A stretch of DNA of 64,000 nucleotides, from NCBI RefSeq assembly GCF_000208925.1, contig NW_001914900.1:1-64000 (forward strand), written 5' to 3'. A model generated the notes under the pieces. The model searched no databases. It saw only the letters and a list, made by a program, of their open reading frames with translations, and was not told where the DNA came from. The position numbers and the translations under genes were made by a program. Source of the DNA: Entamoeba histolytica HM-1:IMSS (lineage: Eukaryota; Evosea; Mastigamoebida; Endamoebidae). Of this stretch, positions 49,465 to 60,520 are shown piece by piece (positions within the stretch are counted from its first letter, which is position 1; the number at the start of each line of letters is the position of its first letter).

Positions 49465-51147
49465 ATGAGTCAACAACAAGGAAATAATAAAGAAGCAGGA
49501 TGGGTTAGAGTCCAAATTCAATTATTCACATTATGGATGGATGAAGTACTTCAACAAAGACAAATGGGAGTAAAAGATTTAGCTGTTGATCTTAAAGATG
49601 GAATTCGAGTCATTAACTTCTTTGAATTACTTTCAGGAAAGACATTAAAAGAAAAATATGATTTAAGACCAAAGAATCGTATTCAAATGGTTCATAATTT
49701 ACATTTAGCAATGCAATTTCTTGAAAAAGAAATGTTAGTAAGAAATCCAGGATGTTTTGCAGAAGATGTAGTTGATGCAGATATTCATGGAGTTAAATTA
49801 ATTTTAGGTCTTCTTTATACATTATATAGAAAATATAGACTAAGTGTATTAGTTGATAAAAAGAAAGGAAAAAGTATGAAGGAAGAAGATGCACTTTTAG
49901 AATGGGTAAAAGAAGTTACTGATGGATATGGAGTTACTGTAGAAAATTTCAAACATTCTTTTAATGATGGTAAAGTGTATTTAGCATTAGCCCATGTTAT
50001 TAGTAATAAATCATTTGACTATGATGAATTTAAAGATAAATCAAGAACTGAAATTCTTGAAAAAGCCTTTAGTGTTGCTGAAGAGAATGGTATTCATAGA
50101 TTATTGATGGTTGATGAAGTAGCTAATGGAGATATTGATGAGCGTGCATTAGTACTTTATACTTCATTATATCATCATGAATATCTTAAAAGAAAAGAAA
50201 TGGAAGCATTACAAGGAGATGTAGAGAAAAATCAAGCACAACTTGAACTTGAAGCAAAATCTAAAGATGATTTAATTAAATTGAATGTTGAATTAAAAAC
50301 TCAACATGAAACACTTACTAATGAACTTAATGATATGGAGAAACAATTAGTTGAAAAGCGATTAGTATTAACTGACTTACAAAAGAAAGGAGTTGAATTA
50401 GATCAAACTCTTGTTGAAAAGAAAGAGTCATTTGGTAAAATTGATTTAGAAAAGAATGATAGTGAAGTTAATTTAAAAGCAGCAGAAGTATTATTTAATC
50501 AATTAACTGAAAAATATGAAAACTTTACAGCAGTTGGAGAAGATGATAAAGAAGAAATTAATGATTTAACTAAAGAAATAGAAGAAATTAGAAAAATGGT
50601 AGAAGAAAGAAAGAAACAATTAGCTGAAATGAAAGAAAAAGAAGGAGAATCAATGGCAAGTAAATTTGTAGAAGAAAATAAAAGGTCAGCCGAATTAGGA
50701 GATAAGAAGACTGATTTAGTTGAAGAAATAGAAGAATTAGAAGAAGAAGTTAGTGTATTAAAGAAAACAGTTCAAACAGCACAAGATGATTGTGATGAAG
50801 ATAAGAAAGATTTAGAAAAAGCAGGAGAATTACAAAAATTGTATTTAAATATTCAACCATTAGAAGAAAATTTGAGAAGACAAATTGTCGATTTACATAA
50901 ATGGGCTCCTTATTTGAAAAGTGAAGAAGGATTTGGACAAGAAGATCCAAAACTAAAAACACTAAACGAACCAAAAGAAGGTGATTATAAAGAAGTCTTT
51001 AAGGAAATGGCAGAAGACTTAGAAAAAGAAAATGATGAAGTTGGAAAAATATTAGTTCAATTAAAGAAAGAACAATTACAAAAAGAACAAAAGAAAACTG
51101 CAAAAGTTGGTGTTAAAAAACCAGTAGTAAAGAAAGATAAGAAATAA
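49465..51147 (+). CDS. Tandem calponin-homology domain, coiled-coil actin-binding protein (cortexillin-like)
   Basis: Protein of 560 residues. Two CH domains are present: about 10-115 (FTLWMDEVLQQR, DLAVDLKDGIRVINFFELLSG) and about 137-238 (DALLEWVKEVTDGYGV, FKHSFNDGKVYLALAHVI). Such pairs form the actin-binding unit of alpha-actinin, filamin and cortexillin. The remaining 320 residues are a Glu/Lys-rich coiled coil that should dimerise, ending in a basic Lys-rich tail. No spectrin repeats, EF hands or filamin repeats are seen, so cortexillin is the closest layout. The start was set at the ATG at 49465, after a GAAC element. Confidence 0.9.
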   Translation: MSQQQGNNKEAGWVRVQIQLFTLWMDEVLQQRQMGVKDLAVDLKDGIRVINFFELLSGKTLKEKYDLRPKNRIQMVHNLHLAMQFLEKEMLVRNPGCFAEDVVDADIHGVKLILGLLYTLYRKYRLSVLVDKKKGKSMKEEDALLEWVKEVTDGYGVTVENFKHSFNDGKVYLALAHVISNKSFDYDEFKDKSRTEILEKAFSVAEENGIHRLLMVDEVANGDIDERALVLYTSLYHHEYLKRKEMEALQGDVEKNQAQLELEAKSKDDLIKLNVELKTQHETLTNELNDMEKQLVEKRLVLTDLQKKGVELDQTLVEKKESFGKIDLEKNDSEVNLKAAEVLFNQLTEKYENFTAVGEDDKEEINDLTKEIEEIRKMVEERKKQLAEMKEKEGESMASKFVEENKRSAELGDKKTDLVEEIEELEEEVSVLKKTVQTAQDDCDEDKKDLEKAGELQKLYLNIQPLEENLRRQIVDLHKWAPYLKSEEGFGQEDPKLKTLNEPKEGDYKEVFKEMAEDLEKENDEVGKILVQLKKEQLQKEQKKTAKVGVKKPVVKKDKK

Positions 51148-51229
51148 TCATTTAATACTTTTTATTATTTTTATTAATTATTTATTCATATAAATAAAAC
51201 AATAAAAAAGAAATAGAATTGAATGATAT

Positions 51230-54200
51230 TTAAGCCATTCCAAATCCTTGGTTACATTCAGAAATAGCCATTAATAATTTATCTTTTAAAACATCTAATG
51301 TTTGATACTCTGGTATATCAATTGTATTAAAGCAGGTATGAGCAACTGGTAATTTTTCGCTACATGAAATTCTTTGAATAGTAAATGGCATTTTACCTCC
51401 ATTTCCCATCAAATTTTTAAAACCTCCTAAAGGTACTTTTGATGATCCAGTAACAAATTGTAATAATAAAACTTTTTGTCTTTGTTCCATTTCATTAAAT
51501 ATTTCCCAGAACCATTGAATAACAGGGCTTTGAAGAGTATATCCTCTATATTCAGTATTTGCCATAAAATCTTCAGTATCTATATCAGGCATTCCAGAAA
51601 TAAGAAGTTCTAATTCTGTGTCATAGAAACAACTAATCATTTCAAATGGAATAATAGAATAGAACCCTTCTTTGAATAAGTCTATCTGTTTTTTAACAGA
51701 TTTATTTAATTTATAATCAACCAATAGCTTTACATAAACTTGTTTATTTTTATCAGTAACATCAATATTTCTTCCATTGGGAATTAAATCATCAATAATT
51801 GTTTTTCCAAACTCTTCTCTTTCATAACAAAACTTCATTTCTAATCCTTCAACATTATTTTCTAATAACCATTTAAGATTTTTATAAAATTGTTGGTCTA
51901 CACTTTCCATATCACTTAAAGTAACTTCTTGTTGTAATAATGCTTTGTACATACTTTTTGTAAAATTAACATCAAGGAACTCTCCATCATAAACAGTTTT
52001 TGCTACAACCCTTCCAATAAATTTATATAATTCAATATCTCCAAATACTGCTGACATTGGATTTGGTTGGAAGTGACCATCATCGGTTGGCATAAATAAT
52101 AAATAATCAGCATTAAACATTGAGGTAGCAATAACTCGAAGCCATTCTTTTCTTAATCCACCCATATCAATTCCTTGCTCTCCAACAAATTTAACTTTTA
52201 ACCTTCCTTTCAAATCATCATTTGTAGCAAACATCAATTGTGAATAACTTTCTTGGAAGATATTATTTCTATGAACTGAAATATAAAATCCTCTTCTTGA
52301 ATGTCTTTTTTGCTCTTTCTTTATTTGTTTTCTAAAAATTTGTGCTTTGGCTTCAAACGTCAAATATTTGGGATATCTAGACAATAAATTGAACGATGTT
52401 TTTAGTAATTGTGGTTCTATTCGAATAATTTTTTCTACCATTTCTTTGTATTTATCCAAGAACATATCAATTGACTTGAAAGTTTTTAATAAATTTGGTT
52501 TGGCTGCAATACAGAAATTCAAATAGCAATATGCTATTTCTAATAATATTTTCCTCATGTTTCTATACTTTTTAATTAAGTCATCTAATGTTTTTAATGA
52601 TTGTTCTGTAAACAGCTCAGTAAAGGAACTAATTAAAGGAAGGCCATTTTTAATATTTTGATCAATTGTTGCATTTATACATAAACAAAAAGATAAAATG
52701 ACGTCAAGGTCTTCGTGTGTAAATATACCTTTTAATAAGAAATTATATTGGTCAATAATTGTTGATTTGATAGTATCAATCATTCCTGTGTTAGTAAATA
52801 ATAATAAAACTGTTTGTTTGATAGCACTTTCAGAAAATATACCATATTGTTTGTTCAATGCATTGACAAATCGTTCAAATGCAAGTTTTTTAAATACAAT
52901 ATAATTTGTTAATTGTGTTGATGTATTAATGTTAATTAACAATTCACTAAAAGTAGCAGCAATTAAATGTTGAATAAAGATAGGTAATTCAGTTTTTTCT
53001 TCAAAAATATGTGCTACAATCGGTTGGATTAAATAGAAAAAGTCAGTTGATGTTATAGAATATTTTTTTCTATGATATAGTGTTAATAGCACTAACTTTA
53101 AAACTTTTTCTAATGAAATTATATCAAGTTCTCCTTCAACACCTGGCAAAATAATGTGTTGGTAAATTAATGTAACAATTTCAAAATACTTTATAGATTG
53201 TTGTGAGTTATAGTAATTCATTAAACAAATTAATTTATTTAATGCAATATTTGAAAGAACATAATTATTGGCAATGAATAATTTCGTTAATGGAACAATA
53301 GCCTCAACACCATAACTTGCTTCAATATCCTCATTTGGTACTTTTAATACATTGTAATGATCGTTGTAATCTTCACTGTCCAACTCACTATCACCAGAAT
53401 CATCAGAGACAATACCCCCATCAGTAAATGGTCCATACCTTGCACCTTCTCTTTGTAATTCTCTTGCCTCTGTGCGAAGGTCTTCAGGTAATAATTGTAA
53501 CATTGCCTCATCAGCGTTTCTAAGAATATCTTCTCTTAGTACAGGATCTAAATCATAAATAAAATCGATTGTATTGTCTTGTTGTTGTGCATTTTGTTGA
53601 GTTTGTTGGTTTGTTGTATTATTTTGGTTTTGTGACTCTGGGTGTTGTTGGTTATATTCCTCAATGATTTCTTCTTGAAGGTTAATAGGAAGTGAGAAGA
53701 ATGTAGTTGCATCAATATCAGGAGGTAATGGTCTTCCATTGAACAAACGTTCGTTTTGTTCTTGTTCATTTTGTTGTATTTCTTCATTCTGCACCTCTTC
53801 TTGTTCTTGTGTTTCTTGGCTTTCATCCGAACTAAATAAATCAGTACCAGGCATTATAAAATCTTCTTGGTTAGGTTGTTGTGGTACTTCATTTTGATTT
53901 GTTTGTTCTTGAGATTGTGGCACTTGGTTCTCTTGAGCTGGTTGTTCATTTTGGTTAACTTCCATTTGGCTTGGTTGTTCTTGTTGGTTAGTAATACGAG
54001 AGTGTATCCCTGTTTGTGAGTTATTTGGTATGTTTTGGTGTTCTCCTTCACCAAAATCAAACATGTACATGGAGTTATCGTTTTGTAATAATTCATCCTC
54101 GCCTCTATGTTCTTCTAAGCGTTGAATTTGCTGGGCAATACTTTGTGCTGCTTCACTTAGTCTTTGGTGAATATTGTCATTATTCTGACTAGATTCATAA

Positions 54201-57200
54201 CCATTTAAATGTTCATGTTGTTCATGGCTATCATCACTACTATCTGTTCTGTCATGATTTTCTAGGTCATTTACTTGTCTATGTGCTTCTGTAGAGTCTT
54301 CATGATTAAGTTGTTCATTTTGATGGCTAGAGGTTTGTTCATATCCTTCACTTGTCAAATCAAACAAACTTTCCAATCCAAAATCATCAACTTCACTTAC
54401 TTTCTTTTCATCATTAGACTCAGTAGATAATTTTTGTTGGTGTTTAATAATTTTAACAATTGTATCATTTATTAAATTACTTTGTTGTTCTTGAATGTAT
54501 TCTTGGGTTGTTTTAATAACATCTATTTTGGTGGTTTTGGATTTCATTGAAAATGGAACCATAACTTTAAAGTCTTCTTTTACACTTTCTATTGGAATAT
54601 TTTTAATAATCCGTTGTTCTTTACAACTTTGAATAAGTGCTTCATTTAAATTTGCTTTTATGTCTTTCATTTCATTAATAACATTTAATGAACTTAACAA
54701 TTGATCAGTTTCTTTAACAATTGAAGTAATTACAATATATGGACTTAATCTAATCTTCATGAGCCTTTTTATTATTTCGTAAATTTCATTTTCTTTTATT
54801 TGGTTAAGTCTAGATACAACAGTAAAATAAACTATATCGAAATATGCTGCTCTAATATTCATTATTTCTATGTATTTTTCCATTTGGAATTGACATTTTT
54901 GAATAGTTTGATCAATGTTTTCAATTCTTTCAATAATCCTTTTTACAGTAACCATAGAAATATTTGGTATACTAGACTCTGACTTATGGTTTATTACAGG
55001 AGTTTTGTCATATGACTCATTATGGAAAATTCGGATTAACAAGAGAGGGTCTTGTCCTATGTTACTTTCAATACTTTGAATAAACTCCATAACGTCAAAT
55101 TTCCATTCACTTGGTTCTTGTAATATTTTGATCAATCGTAACATTATATTCATTAAATAATATGAATTTTTATTTTGATATTCTAAATGTTCAATACCAT
55201 ATTCAACAAGTTCAATAATTCTTGACTTCTGGTCATCAAAAATAATATTATTACTTTTCCAAATATGCAAAATATTTGCAAATATTTCTCTTTCTCCTTG
55301 TTGATGTTGATTGAATTCTTTTTTGATTAAACAAATAAGATCAAACAATTTTGAATTGTCTTCAGTTTTGTTATTACACAACTTTTTTATAACAGTTAAA
55401 ATGCCATCAGTAATATGATTAGTAGAAAGAATTTTATCTTGGAGTGTATTTATTTCGTCTAAATAAAATAAAATATCAGTATATGCAGAAGATAACATAA
55501 TATTTGAAAGAATAGTTTCATATGAGAAAGATTCAATTTGTTGTTTGAGGTAATAAAAATAATTCTTTTGAATTTTTACAGTGAACTGGACAAATGGCTC
55601 AGGTCTTTCTTGGAATTTATTAGGGAAAGGAGACTTTAAAATAATTAATAACGCAAGATTAATCCACGATGAATAACAATTAACTGGTAATATAAAATTC
55701 AAAGGAGATGCTAAAATATCAAATAACTTTCTATATAACTTAAATGAATCTCCAAAAAATGATTTTTCATGAAGAACTTTAGTAATTAAAAAGTCATAAA
55801 ATAACTTTAAAGGAATAAATGTTAACTCATCATGTTCTTTTGAATAATGTTGTAATAAAGTAATATAATACTTAACCATATTATCAATATAAGTTGGCAT
55901 TTTTAAAGACTTCTTAAATTTTATAAAATCATTATTATCAATAAACCACAATAATCCAATACTCATCTCTTTTTCAAATTCTTGAGACATTAAAGATGGT
56001 AATAATACAATTGAACAAAAATCATTTAAAATGGTTGTTGGTTCTGCAAGAATATATAAAATATAATCAAAAATTGCAATAACACGATATCTTTTATCAA
56101 TAGTATTAGTAGTAGTAAATCTAAATAATTGTGGATTGAAATTTGGTAATTGAATAATTTCTTGATAATATCTTTTAAAAATTTCTTTTATATAACTAGT
56201 TACATGTTCTTTAGGAATAGAGTTAATTAAAAAATGAGATTCTTCATTATACAAATAAATCTTATTTAGTAAAACAGATATCTTATAAAGTTCCATATTA
56301 GTAACATATTCATTGTTTGATAACTTATTATAAATATTTTGAAACATTTCTTTAACTAATATAATATAAACCGTACTAAAACGTTCATTAGAAACCAAAT
56401 TAATTTCAATCGTTCTAAAATATTCATATGGTACATTTATTTCCATTCTCTTTTCAATAATTTTCTTTACATCTTTCTTTTTCATTCTATCCCCAAATGA
56501 ACATAAAATATCCCCAAAATTTAATGCTGTTCTAACATAATACAATGCATTATTTTTACCAATACTTTCTTCAAATAATTCAATACCATATCTGTCATAT
56601 ATTTCTATTTGTTTTTCTTGCATTGACATTCTATTTTCTGAATACAACAATGGTGATCCATAACTAAAACGATATTTGTCTTTAATACTTTCAATGTTCC
56701 AATAAAAACTGTCATTAATTTTATCTGCATTACATTCTTTAGCTATACAATCTATAATGTTACATGAATCAATTACTAATTGACTCAATAATTCTTTTGA
56801 AATCATTTGAAGATTTCTGTAATTTTCATGAACACTACTCCATACATCCCTTCCTCCATATCTTAAACATAACAAAATACAGTTTATCATTAAAGAGTTA
56901 ATATTATCATCACCACTGAATGCATCTGTATTTCTTAATTGTTTCATAAAAGAAGTATAATTGCTAATAACCTCACTTAATACAACAGGATCATCTCCAT
57001 CTATTACATTAAGTAATGGAAAATGTTCATCACTTTTCTTCAATATTTCAATAGTTTGTCTAATACATGTTAAAGTCTTCTCAAATATTTTTGTTGCAAT
57101 TGGACTTCCAATAAATTTTAAATAGAATCTAAATAAAATATTTTCTTGAAAAATACTAGAAAGAAAATCATAATTTAATGAATTGGCAATAAAAAAATCA

Positions 57201-58480
57201 ACGACTAATTGAACATGTTCTTCATTAACATGTGACATAGTAGAAATAATTGTCTCTGCAAATAATGAATAAATTTTACATATATCTCTCGAATTACTAT
57301 TAACTTTTTTTAAATAGTCATAGAATAAATCATTTCGTTGTTTTGTATTACCTTTAAAATTTGAGTGATCTTTAATAACAGAGAATATCCATCTATGAGC
57401 ATATTCAGGAAGATCAGTTGAAGTGATATAAGGAATAACATATGAAAATTCAATTTGAGAAGTAATTTTTTCAATAATTTTCTTTGCAAAATATTTATCT
57501 TCAATAGACAATTCATTAATTAATCCATCTTCATGAATAATTTCTGATGAAGTAAGAAGGTCAGATTGGGGTTGAAGTTTATCTTGAGATAATAATGAAA
57601 TAGCCTTTTTAACTACTTCACTAAAACTTTCAATGAATATAATTCTATCTTTAAATAAATAAAATAAATTTCGAGTTTGAGGTACTTCCAATAAATGATT
57701 AAAAATAACAAATGGAAATTGATATGATTCAAGATTTAATTCGTCAGGTATTAAACACATTTGACTTGCAACATTTAATGCAAATAAATCATTCCATAAA
57801 GTAATAGTTTTGTTATTATTTTTAATCCACCATAATAAACGAGAGTCTGCTAAAAGTTGAATAGATTGACATTGATAAATTAATTGATAATAATCAATTT
57901 TATATTCAATAGAATTTTTTTGTAATTCTGTTTGTAATAATAGTTCAAATGAATTTAATTTCTCTAAATTAAATGGTAAATAAAAGTCATTTTTAATAAA
58001 TGTATTTACTGTTGTAATAAAACTACATGTTGGATTAAACATATATGACAATGAAATAAAACATGTTGTTAAATACAAATTATTACATAACAAAAATCGT
58101 TCAAAGAAATGGAACATTATTCTGTTTTCATTATGAATAGAAAGAACAGAAAAATATTGTTTAATGATAAAAAATGCATTTATAAATTCTTTCATTAATT
58201 CCTCTAATTGTTTAACATTTTGATGAGATAAATCAGCAATGAAAATTCCATTATTATTAATTACAGGAATATTATAAAATACGTTAAATACACTATTGGC
58301 AAGAAATGGAATAAGTGTAAAAATATTTTTTTTTAATTCCCTTGGAAGTGGAGATTGGTTATACTTTTGTAATGAATTTATAAGTATTTCAATGTCATTT
58401 GTTTGATAAAATTGTATAATATTTGAAAGTGATTTAGGGCAATACTCAGACACCCTAAAGAAGTTTATTTGTTTAGACAT
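51230..58480 (-). CDS. Giant HECT E3 ubiquitin ligase (HUWE1/Tom1/UPL type)
   Basis: Protein of 2416 residues. The first 1400 are helical and armadillo-like. A long acidic Q/N-rich region (about 1375-1640) follows, then a UBM/DUF4414-like block (DPVLREDILRNADEAMLQLL and LPEDLRTEARELQREGA) as in HUWE1 and plant UPL1/2. The C-terminal 350 residues are a full HECT domain: VKFVGEQGIDMGGLRKEWLR, GNGGKMPFTIQRIS, and the active-site Cys2383 in LPVAHTCFNTIDIPEY. The protein ends in GFGMA, close to the FG-x-A terminus HUWE1-type ligases need. It transfers ubiquitin to substrates through the Cys. It is the longest gene of the window and has no intron. Confidence 0.94.
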   Translation of the reverse strand: MSKQINFFRVSEYCPKSLSNIIQFYQTNDIEILINSLQKYNQSPLPRELKKNIFTLIPFLANSVFNVFYNIPVINNNGIFIADLSHQNVKQLEELMKEFINAFFIIKQYFSVLSIHNENRIMFHFFERFLLCNNLYLTTCFISLSYMFNPTCSFITTVNTFIKNDFYLPFNLEKLNSFELLLQTELQKNSIEYKIDYYQLIYQCQSIQLLADSRLLWWIKNNNKTITLWNDLFALNVASQMCLIPDELNLESYQFPFVIFNHLLEVPQTRNLFYLFKDRIIFIESFSEVVKKAISLLSQDKLQPQSDLLTSSEIIHEDGLINELSIEDKYFAKKIIEKITSQIEFSYVIPYITSTDLPEYAHRWIFSVIKDHSNFKGNTKQRNDLFYDYLKKVNSNSRDICKIYSLFAETIISTMSHVNEEHVQLVVDFFIANSLNYDFLSSIFQENILFRFYLKFIGSPIATKIFEKTLTCIRQTIEILKKSDEHFPLLNVIDGDDPVVLSEVISNYTSFMKQLRNTDAFSGDDNINSLMINCILLCLRYGGRDVWSSVHENYRNLQMISKELLSQLVIDSCNIIDCIAKECNADKINDSFYWNIESIKDKYRFSYGSPLLYSENRMSMQEKQIEIYDRYGIELFEESIGKNNALYYVRTALNFGDILCSFGDRMKKKDVKKIIEKRMEINVPYEYFRTIEINLVSNERFSTVYIILVKEMFQNIYNKLSNNEYVTNMELYKISVLLNKIYLYNEESHFLINSIPKEHVTSYIKEIFKRYYQEIIQLPNFNPQLFRFTTTNTIDKRYRVIAIFDYILYILAEPTTILNDFCSIVLLPSLMSQEFEKEMSIGLLWFIDNNDFIKFKKSLKMPTYIDNMVKYYITLLQHYSKEHDELTFIPLKLFYDFLITKVLHEKSFFGDSFKLYRKLFDILASPLNFILPVNCYSSWINLALLIILKSPFPNKFQERPEPFVQFTVKIQKNYFYYLKQQIESFSYETILSNIMLSSAYTDILFYLDEINTLQDKILSTNHITDGILTVIKKLCNNKTEDNSKLFDLICLIKKEFNQHQQGEREIFANILHIWKSNNIIFDDQKSRIIELVEYGIEHLEYQNKNSYYLMNIMLRLIKILQEPSEWKFDVMEFIQSIESNIGQDPLLLIRIFHNESYDKTPVINHKSESSIPNISMVTVKRIIERIENIDQTIQKCQFQMEKYIEIMNIRAAYFDIVYFTVVSRLNQIKENEIYEIIKRLMKIRLSPYIVITSIVKETDQLLSSLNVINEMKDIKANLNEALIQSCKEQRIIKNIPIESVKEDFKVMVPFSMKSKTTKIDVIKTTQEYIQEQQSNLINDTIVKIIKHQQKLSTESNDEKKVSEVDDFGLESLFDLTSEGYEQTSSHQNEQLNHEDSTEAHRQVNDLENHDRTDSSDDSHEQHEHLNGYESSQNNDNIHQRLSEAAQSIAQQIQRLEEHRGEDELLQNDNSMYMFDFGEGEHQNIPNNSQTGIHSRITNQQEQPSQMEVNQNEQPAQENQVPQSQEQTNQNEVPQQPNQEDFIMPGTDLFSSDESQETQEQEEVQNEEIQQNEQEQNERLFNGRPLPPDIDATTFFSLPINLQEEIIEEYNQQHPESQNQNNTTNQQTQQNAQQQDNTIDFIYDLDPVLREDILRNADEAMLQLLPEDLRTEARELQREGARYGPFTDGGIVSDDSGDSELDSEDYNDHYNVLKVPNEDIEASYGVEAIVPLTKLFIANNYVLSNIALNKLICLMNYYNSQQSIKYFEIVTLIYQHIILPGVEGELDIISLEKVLKLVLLTLYHRKKYSITSTDFFYLIQPIVAHIFEEKTELPIFIQHLIAATFSELLININTSTQLTNYIVFKKLAFERFVNALNKQYGIFSESAIKQTVLLLFTNTGMIDTIKSTIIDQYNFLLKGIFTHEDLDVILSFCLCINATIDQNIKNGLPLISSFTELFTEQSLKTLDDLIKKYRNMRKILLEIAYCYLNFCIAAKPNLLKTFKSIDMFLDKYKEMVEKIIRIEPQLLKTSFNLLSRYPKYLTFEAKAQIFRKQIKKEQKRHSRRGFYISVHRNNIFQESYSQLMFATNDDLKGRLKVKFVGEQGIDMGGLRKEWLRVIATSMFNADYLLFMPTDDGHFQPNPMSAVFGDIELYKFIGRVVAKTVYDGEFLDVNFTKSMYKALLQQEVTLSDMESVDQQFYKNLKWLLENNVEGLEMKFCYEREEFGKTIIDDLIPNGRNIDVTDKNKQVYVKLLVDYKLNKSVKKQIDLFKEGFYSIIPFEMISCFYDTELELLISGMPDIDTEDFMANTEYRGYTLQSPVIQWFWEIFNEMEQRQKVLLLQFVTGSSKVPLGGFKNLMGNGGKMPFTIQRISCSEKLPVAHTCFNTIDIPEYQTLDVLKDKLLMAISECNQGFGMA

Positions 58481-58499
58481 TTCAAATTGACTTTTGTAA

Positions 58500-58512
58500 G
58501 TTCATCAAGTTC
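58500..58512 (-). promoter_or_regulatory. Two GAAC elements of HECT ligase gene
   Basis: On the minus strand AAAGAACTTGATGAACTTA carries two GAAC cores, at 58509-58512 and 58500-58503, about 20-30 bases before the start codon. Confidence 0.5.
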
Positions 58513-58751
58513 TTTTAGACATATTCTTTATTCAAGTTTTATTATATTTTTATAATAAAATTATAATAAACTTTCTTATGAGGTGTTGTGAAATGACAAA
58601 GATAAAACCTCAAAGTTGCAAAATTCAAAATGATAATAAATGACTTAAATAATGCTATATATATCAATATATAAAAATAAAACAAAAAAAGAAAAAAGAA
58701 AAGAAGAGTAGAGAAGAACTAAAAATATGTAATCTAAAAAAGAGTTAAGAA

Positions 58752-59507
58752 ATGAAAATATTATTTATTTTAATAATTTACACAAATGCACTAACTGTTT
58801 TTGAAGAATATAATAATAGATCAAAACAAGCTCAAAGAGAATTATTAATTGAACATTTAAAACGACAAAATTCATTAAGATTATTAGGTAAAGTTGCAGG
58901 AAGTTCTTTGTCATATAATGAAATTATTCAAGGATTAATTAAACAAAATACTATTGAAGCTCAAGAAGGAAAAGTTAGTGAAAAAAAATTTAAACAATTA
59001 ATTGATGATCGTAATAAAGAAGTAGAGCAAAAAAGAATGGAATTATTACGTAGATTAGCTCAAAATGAAATAGACTCAGATCAAGCTAAATTAAATGAAT
59101 TAAAACGTTCAGCATTAGTTGCAACTACATCTACAAACACTATTGACTTTACTGAACTTCAAAAAACAATAGAAAAAAAATGGAGAGCTCAAAGAAAAGC
59201 ACTTATAATGTTAGAAAGAGCTCGTGATGCTAAAAATATTGCTTTGTTAGAACAAACCAGAAACCAACAATCCCCTTCATATTCTAGTAAAAAAAGAGCT
59301 GAATTTCATTTTAAAGTTGCACAAAAAAGAAATAAAATTGCAACAAAAGCTATTTCAAGAGCTCAAAATGCTAATCAAAAAGAAACTTTGTTAATTCTAA
59401 AAAAACAAGCAGAAATCAAAAACTTTGCATTAAAAAATGCTAAAAACGTTTTAAAAGAAACTTCAAGAAAAATCAAGAAATTTAATATTAGAGATAATTT
59501 AATTTAA
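58752..59507 (+). CDS. Secreted or lumenal coiled-coil protein, function unknown
   Basis: Protein of 251 residues. A signal peptide (about 1-14, KILFILIIYTNALT) precedes a highly basic, almost fully helical chain rich in Lys, Gln, Arg, Ala and Leu with coiled-coil heptads (about 25-110 and 130-240). No second membrane segment, no cysteines in the mature part and no ER-retention KDEL-like end were seen. Convergent with the apyrase gene, 47 bases apart. No family recognised. Confidence 0.68.
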   Translation: MKILFILIIYTNALTVFEEYNNRSKQAQRELLIEHLKRQNSLRLLGKVAGSSLSYNEIIQGLIKQNTIEAQEGKVSEKKFKQLIDDRNKEVEQKRMELLRRLAQNEIDSDQAKLNELKRSALVATTSTNTIDFTELQKTIEKKWRAQRKALIMLERARDAKNIALLEQTRNQQSPSYSSKKRAEFHFKVAQKRNKIATKAISRAQNANQKETLLILKKQAEIKNFALKNAKNVLKETSRKIKKFNIRDNLI

Positions 59508-59554
59508 TATCAATTATATTTTATGTTAATATTTATTTTTACTATGTTAAAAGA

Positions 59555-60520
59555 TTAAATTGGAATAAATTCTATTCCTTCCATTTTCATTTTAGTTATT
59601 AACTTTTCTTTCATTATTACTTCTCCTGTTGTACTTATCATTCCCATATACGTTTCACTTCTTTTACCAACTTCTACACTCTTTAAATATATTAATTTAT
59701 TTTCATCATGAGGTAAAATTTTGATTGAACTAAACCCTTTATTAAAATCATGTTGAGGATCGTTTATTATATTAAAATGAATAAAGTCTTTAGTAGAAAT
59801 AATGTAAGGACATCCACGAACTTCATCTTTAATATCATCATATCTCTCATTACTACATTTCCTAGGTGCAAAATACCATTTATTATCACTAACTGAATAC
59901 GCTACAGCTTCATGAATCATATATCCTTCTCCATAAATTCTAACCGCATTTTTTATTGCATTAAATTTATTTTTCCAATTAAGTACAGAAACTTTTCCAT
60001 CAACATTTATTTGTTTCACATATAATGGATTATCATTCAAATATTCTCCTGTTGGTGTTGTAAATTCTTTTCCAATACTTCCTACATACATTGAATCTTT
60101 ATAAACAGTTGCCCATTCAATTTTCATTCCTTTATCAGAAAAGGAATCTCCATCTCTCAAAATAAGTCGAGGATATGCTTTTTTCTTTTCAATATCAATG
60201 GCACAAACTAAACCAGTTCTATCATCAAACCCATAGAGACTTCCATTGAAACTTAATAATTCACTTAATTCCATTCCTCTTCCATTTTCATTAATTGGTA
60301 AACTTATATTAAATTCTTCTTGTTCTTGAAAATCATATGAATTACCTTGTCTGAAAATAATTCCTACTATAACAACAGACCTCCACATTTGACCTTCTTT
60401 ACTCGCTTTGTCTAAATCACTTACTAAAGCAACTCTTAGTATTGGTGAATTTTTGTGATAAGATTTATATACTGGTTGATATTGATATGAATTAGGTGTT
60501 AACCTTTTAATTAATGCCAT
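59555..60520 (-). CDS. Calcium-activated nucleotidase (CANT1-type apyrase)
   Basis: Protein of 321 residues covering the complete five-bladed apyrase domain. Conserved blocks in order: RVALVSDLDKAS, GRGMELSEL, GSLYGFDDRTG, RDGDSFSDKGMKIEWATVY, GYMIHEAVAYS, KWYFAPRKCS, and FSSIKILPHDENKLIYLKS. The acidic residues that bind Ca2+ are in place. Family enzymes hydrolyse UDP, GDP or ADP, in animals in the ER/Golgi lumen or saliva. No signal peptide or membrane anchor is visible from the ATG at 60520, which is odd; an upstream exon cannot be excluded. Confidence 0.92.
   Translation of the reverse strand: MALIKRLTPNSYQYQPVYKSYHKNSPILRVALVSDLDKASKEGQMWRSVVIVGIIFRQGNSYDFQEQEEFNISLPINENGRGMELSELLSFNGSLYGFDDRTGLVCAIDIEKKKAYPRLILRDGDSFSDKGMKIEWATVYKDSMYVGSIGKEFTTPTGEYLNDNPLYVKQINVDGKVSVLNWKNKFNAIKNAVRIYGEGYMIHEAVAYSVSDNKWYFAPRKCSNERYDDIKDEVRGCPYIISTKDFIHFNIINDPQHDFNKGFSSIKILPHDENKLIYLKSVEVGKRSETYMGMISTTGEVIMKEKLITKMKMEGIEFIPI

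Noticed and set aside
53548..54096. Two minus-strand ORFs in other frames in the Q/N-rich part of the HECT gene
   Set aside because: Repetitive CAA/AAT codons create open frames in all phases; the HECT frame is continuous.
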